NCBI RefSeq assembly: GCF_018332455.1
Contig: NZ_BOPZ01000020.1
Span: 1-64,000 of the forward strand
DNA from: Clostridium polyendosporum
GTDB taxonomy: Bacteria > Bacillota > Clostridia > Clostridiales > Clostridiaceae
Direction of reading: 5' to 3'
Length of the DNA stretch: 64,000 nt
Positions within the stretch are counted from its first letter, which is position 1. Every line of letters starts with the position of its first letter. This document shows, one piece after another, positions 35,421 to 44,940 of this stretch. Both the position numbers and the translations under genes were made by a program. The notes below the pieces were generated by a model. The model worked only from the letters and a program-made list of their open reading frames with translations. It was not told the DNA's origin and searched no databases.

Positions 35421-35539
35421 ATAGATAAACAACTTGATAAGTGAATTGACTTGTTGTCATTGTACAAAGTGAAATCTGACTGAAATTTATTAGGCTCGAT
35501 GCTTGTTCAACTTTTATTAAGGATTAGAGTTGTCTATAT
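35421..35539 (+). repeat. Palindromic intergenic repeat, most complete copy (R12)
   Basis: Starts ATAGATAAACAACTTGATAA, continues ACTTGTTGTCATTGTACAAA and GTGAAATCTGACTGAAATTT, then ATTAGGCTCGATGCTTGTTC, and ends AAGGATTAGAGTTGTCTATA. The outer ~15 bases at each end are imperfect inverted repeats, and the unit is about 119 bases. It serves as the reference for the family. Confidence 0.75.
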
Positions 35540-35582
35540 TTAATTATAAACTTATTTACTATAGCAGAAAGGGTGGATTAAA

Positions 35583-36428
35583 ATGAGACTCAAGGCGTAC
35601 GCAAAAATAAATATTGCCCTTGATGTGGTTGGAAAAAGAGAAGATGGATACCATCTTCTTAAAATGATAATGCAGACTGTAGATTTGTATGATCTTATAG
35701 ATATTGAAGAAAATCTTAGTGAAGAAATTGTTATAAGTTGCAATAAGTATTATGTTCCAACCGATGAAAGAAATTTATGTTATAAGGCTGCAAAACTTTT
35801 TAAAGATAAATATGGAATAAAAAAGGGTGTAAAAATAAACATTAGAAAAAACATACCTATGTCTGCAGGTCTTGCAGGGGGTAGCACAGATGCAGGCGCG
35901 GTATTGAAGGGAATGAATACGATATTTAATGTTAATGCCTCGTTAGAAGAACTTATGGAGTTAGGTGTTAAAATTGGAGCAGATGTACCTTATTGTATAA
36001 AGGGTGGAACTGCTTTATGTGAAGGTATTGGAGAAATTGTAATACCACTAAAAGATTTTAAAAATCATATAGTTGTATTAGTTAAACCGCCTTTTGGAGT
36101 ATCTACAAAAGAGGTATATGGTGGAATAGATATATCTAGGATTAATAAACATCCTGACATTAATGGTTTAATTGAAGCTATGGAGAAAGATAATATATAT
36201 TTTATTGCAAATAATATGAAAAATATTTTGGAAAATGTAACGTTAAAGAAGCACCACATAATTAAGATTATAAAAGAAAATATGATAAATATGGATGCAA
36301 TTGGAGCGATGATGAGTGGGAGTGGGCCTACTGTTTTTGCTTTTTTTGAAGATATGGTTAAGGCTCAAAGTTGTTATGAAAGAATGAAGATGAAGTTTAA
36401 GGATGTTTACATAACTAGAACTATATAG
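35583..36428 (+). CDS. ispE: 4-diphosphocytidyl-2-C-methyl-D-erythritol kinase
   Basis: A 281-residue GHMP kinase. N-terminal AYAKINIALDV, the ATP-binding loop PMSAGLAGGSTDAGAVL (about residues 93-109) and C-terminal MSGSGPTVFA match IspE. It phosphorylates CDP-methylerythritol in the MEP route to isoprenoids. AAAGGGTGG precedes ATG 35583. The following spoIIR gene has its own apparent sporulation promoter. Confidence 0.96.
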   Translation: MRLKAYAKINIALDVVGKREDGYHLLKMIMQTVDLYDLIDIEENLSEEIVISCNKYYVPTDERNLCYKAAKLFKDKYGIKKGVKINIRKNIPMSAGLAGGSTDAGAVLKGMNTIFNVNASLEELMELGVKIGADVPYCIKGGTALCEGIGEIVIPLKDFKNHIVVLVKPPFGVSTKEVYGGIDISRINKHPDINGLIEAMEKDNIYFIANNMKNILENVTLKKHHIIKIIKENMINMDAIGAMMSGSGPTVFAFFEDMVKAQSCYERMKMKFKDVYITRTI

Positions 36429-36468
36429 TAAATAATAACTAGCTTGTACATTTTTTAAAATTTATAGT

Positions 36469-36496
36469 GAATAAAATAGCACCTCTTGGAAATAAT
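36469..36496 (+). promoter_or_regulatory. Possible sigma-F promoter of spoIIR
   Basis: GAATA, 14 bases, then GGAAATAAT, which fits the GGNNANANT -10 of sigma-F. spoIIR is a known forespore sigma-F gene. Confidence 0.42.
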
Positions 36497-36521
36497 TACT
36501 AGTATCAGGGGGTGTTGTATT

Positions 36522-37223
36522 GTGAAAAGGATATCATTAACTGTAATAATTTTTCTTGTAGCAATATCTTTAATTGGATCTACTGATTGGAAGTTAAATG
36601 ATGTTAATGTAAATGTAATAGAACAAGCCAATGATGTGGTTGATGAAATAAATACTAAGCTTATAAGATTTCATGTTATAGCCAATAGTGATAGTAATGA
36701 GGATCAGAATCTTAAACTAAAAGTAAGAGATAAGGTTTTAGAATATATATCACCAAAGCTTAAGGACTCTCAAAATATAGAACAATCTAGAAAGATAATA
36801 AAAGAAAATGATGATAAAATAAGAATAATAGCTGAAGATATAATAAAAAAGAATGGATATAATTATGAAGTAAAGACTACATTAGGATTTGAAAACTTTC
36901 CAGTTAAAATGTATGGAAACATAACTCTTCCTCAAGGTAATTATGAAGCTTATAGAATTATAATTGGAGGAGGTAAAGGGCAAAATTGGTGGTGTGTAAT
37001 GTTTCCGCCTTTATGTTTTGTTGATATAGCTAAGGGACAGATTGCATATAAAGAAACAGAAAAAGAAATGAAAAAGGTTTTAAGTGATAAAGAATTTGAA
37101 GAAATTGATAATATAAATAATAGTGAACAAACACAGAATATAAAAGAAGCTGTAAAACAAAATGGTGCTGAAATAAAGCTTAAATTTAAAACCAAAGAAC
37201 TCATAGAGAGGTTCTTTCAATAA
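36522..37223 (+). CDS. spoIIR: Stage II sporulation protein R
   Basis: A 233-residue secreted protein: an N-terminal hydrophobic signal (about 5-20) followed by the SpoIIR domain, with IRFHVIANSDSNEDQNLKLK and the WWCVMFPPLCFVD core. SpoIIR is exported from the forespore and triggers SpoIIGA processing of pro-sigma-E in the mother cell. Start is GTG 36522, after AGGGGGTG; the in-frame TTG 36486 has no ribosome site. Confidence 0.93.
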   Translation: MKRISLTVIIFLVAISLIGSTDWKLNDVNVNVIEQANDVVDEINTKLIRFHVIANSDSNEDQNLKLKVRDKVLEYISPKLKDSQNIEQSRKIIKENDDKIRIIAEDIIKKNGYNYEVKTTLGFENFPVKMYGNITLPQGNYEAYRIIIGGGKGQNWWCVMFPPLCFVDIAKGQIAYKETEKEMKKVLSDKEFEEIDNINNSEQTQNIKEAVKQNGAEIKLKFKTKELIERFFQ

Positions 37224-37370
37224 GAGTAATAAATGTGGATGATAATATATTTTAAAATAAGGAGGAGGCCACAAAATTAAAAATAGGGCACCTCTTTACT
37301 TTTTGAACTTGATTAAAGTGTTAAAAAAAACTAAACTATAACTTATGACTACTTAAAAGGAGGAATGAAA

Positions 37371-38360
37371 ATGACTAGGGCACTAGCCATGGTTTCAGGA
37401 GGGTTAGATAGTATTTTAGCTGCGAAACTTATTAAAGAACAAGGGATTGATGTTATAGGGGTATGTTTTAAATCATACTTTTTTGAGGAAAGTAATGCAA
37501 AAAGAATGTGTGAACAGATTGGAATGCCTCTTATAGTTATAGACTTTTCAAAAGAACATTTTGAAATGGTAAAAGAACCTAAGCATGGATGGGGAAAAAA
37601 TATGAACCCATGTATAGATTGTCATGCTATGATGATGAAGTATGTTGGAGAGCTTTTAGAAAAATATGAAGCTGATTTTATAATTACTGGAGAAGTTTTA
37701 AATCAAAGACCAATGTCTCAAAATAAAAAGGCGTTAGATATGGTAAAAAAAGAATCCGGTTTTAGTGATAAGATATTAAGGCCTCTTTGTGCAAAAAATT
37801 TAGATCCAACTGAAATGGAGTTAAGTGGTCTTGTAGATAGAGAAAAACTTCTAGATATTTCGGGAAGAACTAGAACGAGGCAAATAGAGCTTGCAGAAAA
37901 ATGGGGAATAAAAGACTACCCTTCACCAGCAGGAGGATGTAAGTTAACTGAGCCAAATTTTTCAGCAAGATTAAAGGATTTGATAGATACAGAGAAAAAC
38001 ATATTATTAAAAGATATTGATATGCTTAGATTGGGAAGACACTTTAGAATAAGTGAATATGTAAAGATTATAGCCGCTAGAGATGAGACAGAAGCAAAAG
38101 CAATGAAAGATTTGGTGAAAGAAGAAGATTTGATGTTTTTTCCACTATCTTATTCCGGTGCTATGGTAATATTAACTGGTAAGTATTCAGAAAAAGATAT
38201 AGAGCTTGCAGCTAAGATATCGGCAAGATACAGTAAGGGAAGAGATGAAAAGCAGTTAGAGATTAAGTATGGAAAAAGTGGAACTAATTTTTTAAATATA
38301 CGTATAGTTACTCCTGCAGCAGAAGAAGAGTTAAATAAATACATGATAAATGCAGGGTAA
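37371..38360 (+). CDS. PP-loop tRNA thiolation-type protein (MnmA/ThiI-like)
   Basis: A 329-residue protein with an N-type ATP pyrophosphatase motif VSGGLDS (8-14), a Cys-containing NPCIDCHAMMMKY and PSPAGGCKLTEPNF, as in MnmA-like thiouridylases. It lacks the N-terminal THUMP domain of classic ThiI and the length of MnmA, and ends in a domain found in clostridial relatives. It probably thiolates a tRNA uridine or handles a sulfur/selenium precursor; the exact target is unclear. ATG 37371 is chosen because AAAAGGAGGA directly abuts the earlier ATG 37365. The DUF1934 gene follows by 12 bases. Confidence 0.82.
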   Translation: MTRALAMVSGGLDSILAAKLIKEQGIDVIGVCFKSYFFEESNAKRMCEQIGMPLIVIDFSKEHFEMVKEPKHGWGKNMNPCIDCHAMMMKYVGELLEKYEADFIITGEVLNQRPMSQNKKALDMVKKESGFSDKILRPLCAKNLDPTEMELSGLVDREKLLDISGRTRTRQIELAEKWGIKDYPSPAGGCKLTEPNFSARLKDLIDTEKNILLKDIDMLRLGRHFRISEYVKIIAARDETEAKAMKDLVKEEDLMFFPLSYSGAMVILTGKYSEKDIELAAKISARYSKGRDEKQLEIKYGKSGTNFLNIRIVTPAAEEELNKYMINAG

Positions 38361-38372
38361 AAGGAGGATATA

Positions 38373-38786
38373 ATGAAAAAGAAAGCAGTTATTACAATAG
38401 CAAGTCAGCAGATGGCTGAAGAAAATGATGTTATAGAGGTGGTTACACCAGGTGAGTTTCTAATAAAGGACAATGGATATGAGGCTGTTTATGATGAAAC
38501 AGAGATTTCAGGGATGGATGGTACAACTACAAAGATAGTAATTTCTGATAATTCCCTTACGTTAGAAAGAGAGGGAACCACTTCAACAACAATGAATTTT
38601 AAGAAAAATAATAGTTCTGTAAGTCTTTATAATACTCCATATGGGATGTTAGAATTAAAAATAAACACAAAAGAATTAAAAATAGATGTGGATGAAAATG
38701 GAGGAGAGGTTTTTATCAACTATAACCTTAGTGTTTCAGGGCAAAAATCTCAGAGCACTCATTTAAAAATAAATATTAAAGCATAA
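38373..38786 (+). CDS. DUF1934 family protein (YwiB-like)
   Basis: A 137-residue protein predicted to fold as a lipocalin-like beta barrel, matching DUF1934 (YwiB): EVVTPGEFLIKDNGYEAVYD, the TKIVISDNSLTLEREG strand pair and the TPYGMLELKI hallmark. Function unknown. AAAGGAGG precedes ATG 38373. Cotranscribed with the preceding gene and closed by a terminator. Confidence 0.85.
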   Translation: MKKKAVITIASQQMAEENDVIEVVTPGEFLIKDNGYEAVYDETEISGMDGTTTKIVISDNSLTLEREGTTSTTMNFKKNNSSVSLYNTPYGMLELKINTKELKIDVDENGGEVFINYNLSVSGQKSQSTHLKINIKA

Positions 38787-38831
38787 TTAAATCCTGAGCA
38801 GAAATGCTTAGGATTTAATTATGCTTTAATA
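38784..38831 (+). terminator. Terminator after the DUF1934 gene
   Basis: AATTAAATCCT-GAGC and GCTT-AGGATTTAATT form the stem; the tail is ATGCTTTAAT. The rest of the 383-base gap to pyrG shows only a weak hairpin (CCCA/TGGG, about 39077-39095). Confidence 0.7.
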
Positions 38832-39169
38832 TTCTATAAAGTAAAACTTAGTTAAAATTTAGTAAGTCAATACATATTAAGTTTTATTTTTCTATTAAAA
38901 AAGTATATATGCTAATAATTTAAGTAAAAATAAGAGAATAGAAGAAGTATATGATTGAGAGATATTTTGAAATGGAAGATGCGATATAAAAATCATGTAG
39001 AAAGCAAAAAAAAAATACTAGAAATGTGTTTAGATATGTGGTATGATAGGTTGTATGTTCCTGAGGCAATAAAAACCCAGCTTAATTTAGTGGGTAATAC
39101 TAATTGTAATACTTTTTTAAAAAAATGTCAATAGTTTTAATAATTTCTCATATATAGGGAGGAAGTAAC

Positions 39170-40783
39170 ATGATAAACAATAAAACAACTAAGTATGTAT
39201 TTGTTACTGGTGGTGTAGTTTCATCTTTAGGAAAAGGAATAACAGCAGCATCATTAGGTAGACTTTTAAAGAATAGAGGGTTAAAAGTTTCAATTCAAAA
39301 ATTTGATCCATATCTAAATGTAGATCCAGGTACTATGAGTCCATATCAACATGGAGAAGTTTTCGTAACAGATGATGGAGCAGAAACTGACCTAGATCTT
39401 GGACATTATGAAAGATTTATAGATGAGAATTTAACAAAGAGTTCAAATGTAACAACTGGTAAGGTATATTGGTCAGTAATTTCAAAGGAAAGAAAAGGTG
39501 AATACTTAGGAGGAACTGTTCAAGTTATACCCCACATCACAAATGAGATAAAGAATAGAGTATATAGAGTCTCTAAAGAAAGAGATGTAGATGTAGTTAT
39601 AACAGAAATCGGAGGAACAGTTGGAGATATAGAATCACTTCCTTTCTTAGAAGCAATAAGGCAAATAAAATATGAAGTAGGTAGAGAAAATGTTTGCTTC
39701 ATTCACGTGACTCTAGTACCTTTTCTTGGCAAAGCTGGTGAACTTAAGACAAAACCTACTCAACATTCAGTTAAGGAACTAAGAAGCATAGGTATTCAAC
39801 CAGACATAATAGTATGTAGAGCGGAAAAACCATTATCAGAGGATTTAAGAAATAAAATAGGGTTATTCTGTAACATAGATGGTAGATCAGTTATACAAAA
39901 TTTAGATGCAGAGCATTTATATGAAGTTCCTCTATTATTACATAAAGAAGGTTTAGATAATCTAGTTGTCGAAAAATTAAGTTTAGGATGTAGAGATATA
40001 AATAATAGCCAATGGGTTGACATGGTAAGTAGAATAAAGAATCTATCAAAGAAAACAAAGATTGCTTTAGTAGGAAAGTATGTTGAACTTCATGATGCTT
40101 ATATATCTGTAGTAGAAGCATTAGGTCATGGAGGATTAGCTAATGACTCAACTGTAGAAATTAAATGGGTAAATGCATCAGAAGTTACATCAGGAAATAT
40201 CGATGAATTATTAGGAGATGTAGATGGTATTTTAGTTCCTGGAGGATTCGGAGATAGAGGTGTAGAAGGAAAGATTGAAGCTATAAGATATGCAAGAGAA
40301 AATAAAAAGCCTTTCCTTGGAATATGTCTTGGTATGCAATGTGCAGTTATTGAGTTTGCTAGAAATGTTTTAGGTTATACAGGTGCTAACTCATCAGAAA
40401 TAGATCCAGAAACTAATTATCCTGTTATAGATTTAATGCCAGAACAAAAGGATATAGAAGATATGGGAGGAACTATGAGATTAGGTTTATACCCATGTAA
40501 GCTTGATAAGGAAGCATTTGCACATGAAGCATATAATGATGATTTAATCTATGAAAGACATAGACATAGATACGAATTTAATAATGAATATAGAACTGTT
40601 ATAACAGAAGCAGGAATGAGAATTGCAGGTACTTCACCAGATGGAAGATTAGTTGAAGTAGTTGAAGTTAAGGATCATCCATGGTTTGTAGCTGTTCAAT
40701 ATCATCCGGAACTTAAATCAAGACCAAATAGACCGCATCCACTATTTAGAGACTTTATACAAGCATCTTTAGAAAATAAGTAA
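39170..40783 (+). CDS. pyrG: CTP synthase
   Basis: A 537-residue protein of normal length: N-terminal synthetase domain starting [20 protein letters not shown] (P-loop GKG) and C-terminal class I glutaminase domain with nucleophile FLGICLGMQ and the pair HRHRYEFN...YHPELKSRP. It makes CTP from UTP and glutamine. AGGGAGGAAG precedes ATG 39170. No clear attenuator hairpin stands close to the start. Confidence 0.98.
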   Translation: MINNKTTKYVFVTGGVVSSLGKGITAASLGRLLKNRGLKVSIQKFDPYLNVDPGTMSPYQHGEVFVTDDGAETDLDLGHYERFIDENLTKSSNVTTGKVYWSVISKERKGEYLGGTVQVIPHITNEIKNRVYRVSKERDVDVVITEIGGTVGDIESLPFLEAIRQIKYEVGRENVCFIHVTLVPFLGKAGELKTKPTQHSVKELRSIGIQPDIIVCRAEKPLSEDLRNKIGLFCNIDGRSVIQNLDAEHLYEVPLLLHKEGLDNLVVEKLSLGCRDINNSQWVDMVSRIKNLSKKTKIALVGKYVELHDAYISVVEALGHGGLANDSTVEIKWVNASEVTSGNIDELLGDVDGILVPGGFGDRGVEGKIEAIRYARENKKPFLGICLGMQCAVIEFARNVLGYTGANSSEIDPETNYPVIDLMPEQKDIEDMGGTMRLGLYPCKLDKEAFAHEAYNDDLIYERHRHRYEFNNEYRTVITEAGMRIAGTSPDGRLVEVVEVKDHPWFVAVQYHPELKSRPNRPHPLFRDFIQASLENK

Positions 40784-40798
40784 GATTTTTACGATAAT

Positions 40799-40852
40799 GA
40801 GAAGCAGCTTAAATTAGTCAAGTGCCTACTTGATAATAAGCTGCTTTTCTAT
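40799..40852 (+). terminator. Terminator of pyrG
   Basis: GAAGCAGCTTA pairs with TAAGCTGCTTTTC around a long loop; T-rich tail. Confidence 0.7.
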
Positions 40853-40957
40853 ATAATCGAATAAAATTTTTAATTTAATTAATAATTATAATAGGGGGGA
40901 TAAAAAGTACTTGAAAATATGTATTGAATAAAGCATAATATATATGCTATCTCTACA

Positions 40958-40990
40958 TACGAGTAAAGTTACATCTTTACTCGTTTCATT
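40958..40990 (+). other. Hairpin in the pyrG-rho gap
   Basis: ACGAGTAAAG-TTACAT-CTTTACTCGT is a perfect 10-bp stem followed by TTCATTG. It could be a second terminator or a leader structure of rho. Nothing else is seen in the 342-base gap 40784-41125. Confidence 0.5.
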
Positions 40991-41125
40991 GTTTATGAGA
41001 GAATTTATTTAAGTAGAACTAATTAGCTTAAAGATTTAGAATTAAATTTCTTAAATATATTCTTTTTATTTCCAACCTATTATTTTCCTGAAAAATTTCA
41101 AAATGTTATATTTGGAGGTGCGGCT

Positions 41126-42547
41126 TTGACAGTGGATTTCTATGAAAATAAGACTCTTGTTGAGCTCAAGGATATTGCAAAAGATTTAGGCATTAAAAAT
41201 GTTTCTAAAAAGAAAAAGAGTGAATTGATAGAAGAGATAATAAAAAGCTCCCCAAATGCCATTCAAAAGGATGGTATTATATTAAGAGAAAAAATATCTC
41301 CTAAAAGTCATGATGAAAAAGAAAAAACAGAGGATTCACCTGATAAAGAAATTGAAAAAGAAGAGGGAGAGGAGAAAAAGGAACAGTTAAAGGTTATGAT
41401 AAACTCTTCAGATACTGCAAGAGGTATTCTTGAGATAATGGAATCAAATAATTTTGGTTTTTTAAGATGTAAAAATTATTTAACTTCAGAAGAGGATATA
41501 TACGTTTCTCCTTCTCAAATAAGAAGATTTAGTCTAAGAACTGGTGATGAAATAGAAGGTAAGGTTAGAGAACCAAAAGATGGGGAAAAATTTAAGGCAT
41601 TATTATACGTGCAGAAAGTAAATGGTGAAAATCCAGAAACAGCAATAGGAAGAAAGTCATTTGAAAATCTTACTCCGATTTATCCAGACGAAAGATTAAG
41701 ATTGGAAACTAGTGATGAAAAGGATTTATCTTCAAGACTTATGGATATTATATGTCCTATAGGTAAAGGGCAAAGAGGTATAATAGTTGCACCACCTAAG
41801 GCAGGTAAAACAACATTATTAAAAAAGGTTGCTCAAAATATTTCTAAGAACTATCCTAATGTGACTCTTATGGTGCTGCTTATTGATGAGCGTCCAGAAG
41901 AAGTGACAGACATGCAAAGATCAATTAATGGGGAAGTAATATATTCTACCTTTGATGAAGAACCAATTAATCATACAAGAGTAGCTCAGCTTGTTCTTGA
42001 AAGAGCAAAGAGAATGGTAGAGCACGGAAAAGATGTAGTGATACTTTTAGATTCCTTAACAAGACTTTCAAGAGCATATAATCTTACTATAAACCCAACT
42101 GGAAGGACACTCTCAGGGGGGTTAGATCCTGGAGCACTTATAATGCCTAAAAAGTTCTTTGGTGCTGCAAGAAATATTGAAGAAGGTGGAAGTCTTACAA
42201 TTTTGGCTACAGCTCTTGTTGAAACAGGAAGTAGAATGGATGACATGATATTTGAAGAATTTAAAGGTACAGGTAATATGGAGGTTCACCTTGATAGAAA
42301 GCTTCAAGAAAGAAGAATATTCCCTGCTATCGATATATATAAATCAGGTACTAGAAAAGAAGATTTACTTCTTACAGAAGAAGAAAAAGAAGTAGCTTAT
42401 ACAATCAGAAGAGTTATGTATAGGGATGGAAATGTAGAACATATTACTGAAAATCTTATTAATCTATTATCTAAAACAAAAAACAATGATGGATTCTTAA
42501 AGACATTTAATAAATTAAATTTAGATAATTCCTCTAATAGTAGATAA
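41126..42547 (+). CDS. rho: Transcription termination factor Rho
   Basis: A 473-residue protein: N-terminal SAP-like Rho-N domain (about 1-45), a Lys/Glu-rich linker (about 50-95), an RNA-binding cold-shock-like domain (about 95-170) and a RecA-type ATPase (about 175-470) with P-loop [11 protein letters not shown] and DEARPEE-like [12 protein letters not shown]. Rho is an RNA-dependent hexameric helicase that ends transcription. TTG 41126 is the start, after GGAGGTG; a GTG six bases later is an alternative. Ends before a strong bidirectional hairpin. Confidence 0.96.
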   Translation: MTVDFYENKTLVELKDIAKDLGIKNVSKKKKSELIEEIIKSSPNAIQKDGIILREKISPKSHDEKEKTEDSPDKEIEKEEGEEKKEQLKVMINSSDTARGILEIMESNNFGFLRCKNYLTSEEDIYVSPSQIRRFSLRTGDEIEGKVREPKDGEKFKALLYVQKVNGENPETAIGRKSFENLTPIYPDERLRLETSDEKDLSSRLMDIICPIGKGQRGIIVAPPKAGKTTLLKKVAQNISKNYPNVTLMVLLIDERPEEVTDMQRSINGEVIYSTFDEEPINHTRVAQLVLERAKRMVEHGKDVVILLDSLTRLSRAYNLTINPTGRTLSGGLDPGALIMPKKFFGAARNIEEGGSLTILATALVETGSRMDDMIFEEFKGTGNMEVHLDRKLQERRIFPAIDIYKSGTRKEDLLLTEEEKEVAYTIRRVMYRDGNVEHITENLINLLSKTKNNDGFLKTFNKLNLDNSSNSR

Positions 42548-42561
42548 TATTATGATATCTA

Positions 42562-42596
42562 CATAAAAAGCTCTAAGTTTTACTTAGAGCTTTTTA
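42562..42596. terminator. Bidirectional terminator between rho and the glycosyltransferase gene
   Basis: AAAAAGCTCTAAG-TTTTA-CTTAGAGCTTTTT, perfect and symmetric. Confidence 0.85.
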
Positions 42597-42673
42597 ATAA
42601 ACATAAATCAGTTTAGTACTTAATAAATTTAAAGAATACAATCTATTTTTTAAGTTTTTCGGAAATTGTATAT

Positions 42674-43804
42674 TCAATTATGAATCTTTTTATATATAAC
42701 TTTTTTTATAAGCTTATCTGAAAGCTTCACTATATTATCAACTGAGAAATTTTTTCCTAATTCTTGGAGTCTTTTTTTCATAATATTAAGTATATCTGGA
42801 TTTTCTATAAGTTTATCCATCTCTTTATTTATATCATTTAAATTATTAACATAAATAGCACATTTATTTTGAAGAAGAAATTCAGTATTTTCAATTTCTT
42901 GACCAGGTATTGCGAAAGGAATAACAATCGGTAACTTTTTGGCTATAGATTCTGTAACTGTAAGTCCACCTGGTTTAGAAATAACTATATCGCAATAATC
43001 CATTATTGAAGGGATGTCATTAGTGTATCCTAAAACATGAACTTTTTTATTCTCTATGGGTTTTGAGTATAGGCTTAGTAACTTTTTCTTTAGAGTTGTA
43101 TTTTTACCGCATACAACGGTTATTCTAAGTTTATGTTTATTTTTTAGGAGTTCCTTTAAAACATAGAAAATATTTGAGAGTCCCATACTTCCACTCATGA
43201 GCAATATATTGAAGTATTGGCTGTCTTTTGTAAAAGCTACTTCAGAATCAATGGTATAAAACTCTTTTTTTATTGGAATTCCAAAAGTGAAGATTTTATT
43301 TTCGTCAATTCCTCTGCTTATTAGATGTTCTTTGGTATAGGAACTACCTGCTATATAAGCATCAACGTATTGCGAAATATAGGTATAGTGAGCTTTAAAG
43401 TCAGTGATTACGGATATAAAAGGTATATTTATAAGCTTATTCTTTTTTAATCTGCTAATAATATTTACAGAGAATGAATGAGTTCCGATGATAATATCTG
43501 GGTTAACGCTATTGATATATCTTAAAAGTTTTCTGTCATTTAACCCAAAGGAAAGTTTTAATGCAGTATTTATATATTTAAAATCTGTAAGATGATAGAA
43601 TAATAATCCATATAACTTAGGAAACTTAGTTGCTGAAATTTCATATCCACTTACTATTATTTTGTTTAAAAACTTGCTATTGTTATATAGAAAGTCATAT
43701 TTAACAACTTCATATCCATTTTCAATAAATGTTTCAGTTAAAGAGTTGGCCGCTTGATTATGTCCTTGACCTGTTGATGTGGTCAAAATAAGAACTTTCT
43801 TCAT
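42674..43804 (-). CDS. MGDG synthase-like / diacylglycerol glycosyltransferase (GT28)
   Basis: A 376-residue GT-B protein starting MKKVLILTTSTGQGHNQAANS, the MGDG-synthase N-terminal signature (GxGH), with a GT28 C-terminal domain: NILLMSGSMGLSNI, VLGYTNDIP and SKPGGLTVTESIAKKLPIV for the nucleotide sugar. Relatives (UgtP, monogalactosyldiacylglycerol synthase) add sugars to diacylglycerol at the membrane surface; the product can anchor lipoteichoic acid, which would link it to the LtaS-like gene at 2152. The ribosome site is weak (AGTGAG). Sugar donor unknown. Confidence 0.88.
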   Translation of the reverse strand: MKKVLILTTSTGQGHNQAANSLTETFIENGYEVVKYDFLYNNSKFLNKIIVSGYEISATKFPKLYGLLFYHLTDFKYINTALKLSFGLNDRKLLRYINSVNPDIIIGTHSFSVNIISRLKKNKLINIPFISVITDFKAHYTYISQYVDAYIAGSSYTKEHLISRGIDENKIFTFGIPIKKEFYTIDSEVAFTKDSQYFNILLMSGSMGLSNIFYVLKELLKNKHKLRITVVCGKNTTLKKKLLSLYSKPIENKKVHVLGYTNDIPSIMDYCDIVISKPGGLTVTESIAKKLPIVIPFAIPGQEIENTEFLLQNKCAIYVNNLNDINKEMDKLIENPDILNIMKKRLQELGKNFSVDNIVKLSDKLIKKVIYKKIHN

Positions 43805-43916
43805 TTATTTCACTCACTTTGCACTTAATATATATTAATAGTTTACCATTCTTTTTTTAAAATTACATATTGATGCAAAAAAATAATCTGTTTAACAAAA
43901 TTTTATAGAAGCAAAC

Positions 43917-43946
43917 AAAAATGGGAAAGACTATGTCTTCCCCAAA
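43917..43946 (-). terminator. Terminator of rpmE
   Basis: On the minus strand GGGAAGAC-ATA-GTCTTTCCC is followed by ATTTTTG. Confidence 0.75.
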
Positions 43947-43951
43947 ATTTG

Positions 43952-44158
43952 CTACTTATTAAGACCGAATCTTTTCTTAAACTTGTCAACTCTACCGCCA
44001 ACGTCAACGATTTTTTGTTTTCCAGTGAAGAATGGGTGGCATTTAGAGCATATTTCTACTTTAAGTTCATTTTTAACAGAACCAGTTGTAAAAGTATTTC
44101 CACATGCACACTTAACCACTGAATCATTGTGGTATTCCGGATGTATGCCTTCTCTCAT
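43952..44158 (-). CDS. rpmE: 50S ribosomal protein L31 (zinc-binding type)
   Basis: A 68-residue L31 with the zinc ligands present: CAC (C17, C19) and CSKC (C37, C40). This is the C+ form, which holds a structural zinc. ATG 44158 follows GAAAGAGGTG; a longer frame starting at 44176 has no ribosome site. Single gene with its own terminator. Confidence 0.97.
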   Translation of the reverse strand: MREGIHPEYHNDSVVKCACGNTFTTGSVKNELKVEICSKCHPFFTGKQKIVDVGGRVDKFKKRFGLNK

Positions 44159-44260
44159 CTTGTTCACCTCTTTCAAATTTCAATGTTGCTTTTTTGCAAC
44201 TACTAAAGTATAACATGGTGATCTTTAATTAGTCAATATAGGAAAAATAAATAAAAAGCC

Positions 44261-44289
44261 TTTTTAGCTTTAGGTTAAAATGCTATAAT
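44261..44289 (+). promoter_or_regulatory. Promoter of tdk
   Basis: TGCTATAAT is an extended -10; TTTTTA lies at the -35 position with 17-base spacing. Confidence 0.5.
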
Positions 44290-44324
44290 CGAAGAAGAAA
44301 TTTTTTTACAAAGGAGATTAAACC

Positions 44325-44921
44325 ATGAGTAAGTTATACTTTAGATATGGAGCAATGAACTCAGGTAAATCAACACATTTAATGCAAGTTGCTCATAACT
44401 ATGAAGAGAGAGGAATGAATGTTTTAATAATAAAACCTGCCACTGACAAAAAAGGGGGGAATAAACTAGTTTCTAGACTTGGAGTAGAAAGAAAAGTAGA
44501 TTTACTTATAGGAAATCAAGATAATATATATGAAAAGATAGTGACGTGGATAGACAAAAATAAAATTATTCACTGCATACTAGTAGATGAAGTACAGTTT
44601 CTTAAAACTTATCAAATCGATCAACTTTTTCAGGTTGCAGTACTTAATGATATTCCAGTAATCTGTTACGGGCTTAGAAGTGATTTTCAAATGAATGGTT
44701 TTGAAGGAAGTGCTAGGCTTCTTCTTATAGCTCATAGTATAGAAGAAATGAAGACAATATGTAAATGTGGAAAAAAGGCAATACTAAATGGTAGAAAGAT
44801 AAATGGCAAATTTGTTTTTGAGGGAGAACAAATTGCTATAGATAATATAGATAATGTAGAATATGAATCTTTATGTGGAAATTGCTACTATAAATATAAG
44901 TATTTAAATATGAAAAAGTAA
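44325..44921 (+). CDS. tdk: Thymidine kinase
   Basis: A 198-residue type II thymidine kinase: P-loop GAMNSGKST (9-17), Walker B-like LVDEVQFL, and a C-terminal zinc-binding part with CKCGKKA and CGNCYYKY. It salvages thymidine to dTMP with ATP. CAAAGGAG precedes ATG 44325. The DUF1385-PrmC fusion follows by 19 bases, so the genes probably form one operon. Confidence 0.96.
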   Translation: MSKLYFRYGAMNSGKSTHLMQVAHNYEERGMNVLIIKPATDKKGGNKLVSRLGVERKVDLLIGNQDNIYEKIVTWIDKNKIIHCILVDEVQFLKTYQIDQLFQVAVLNDIPVICYGLRSDFQMNGFEGSARLLLIAHSIEEMKTICKCGKKAILNGRKINGKFVFEGEQIAIDNIDNVEYESLCGNCYYKYKYLNMKK

Positions 44922-44940
44922 TAGAAAGGTAAGAATATAT

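Noticed and set aside
37230-37300. Terminator after spoIIR
   Set aside because: AGGAGG and CCTCTTT could pair, but the stem is short and interrupted and the region includes a possible ribosome site, so it is not listed.
38832-39169. Riboswitch or attenuator before pyrG
   Set aside because: Only a weak CCCA/TGGG hairpin is seen; no known riboswitch core could be recognised by eye.
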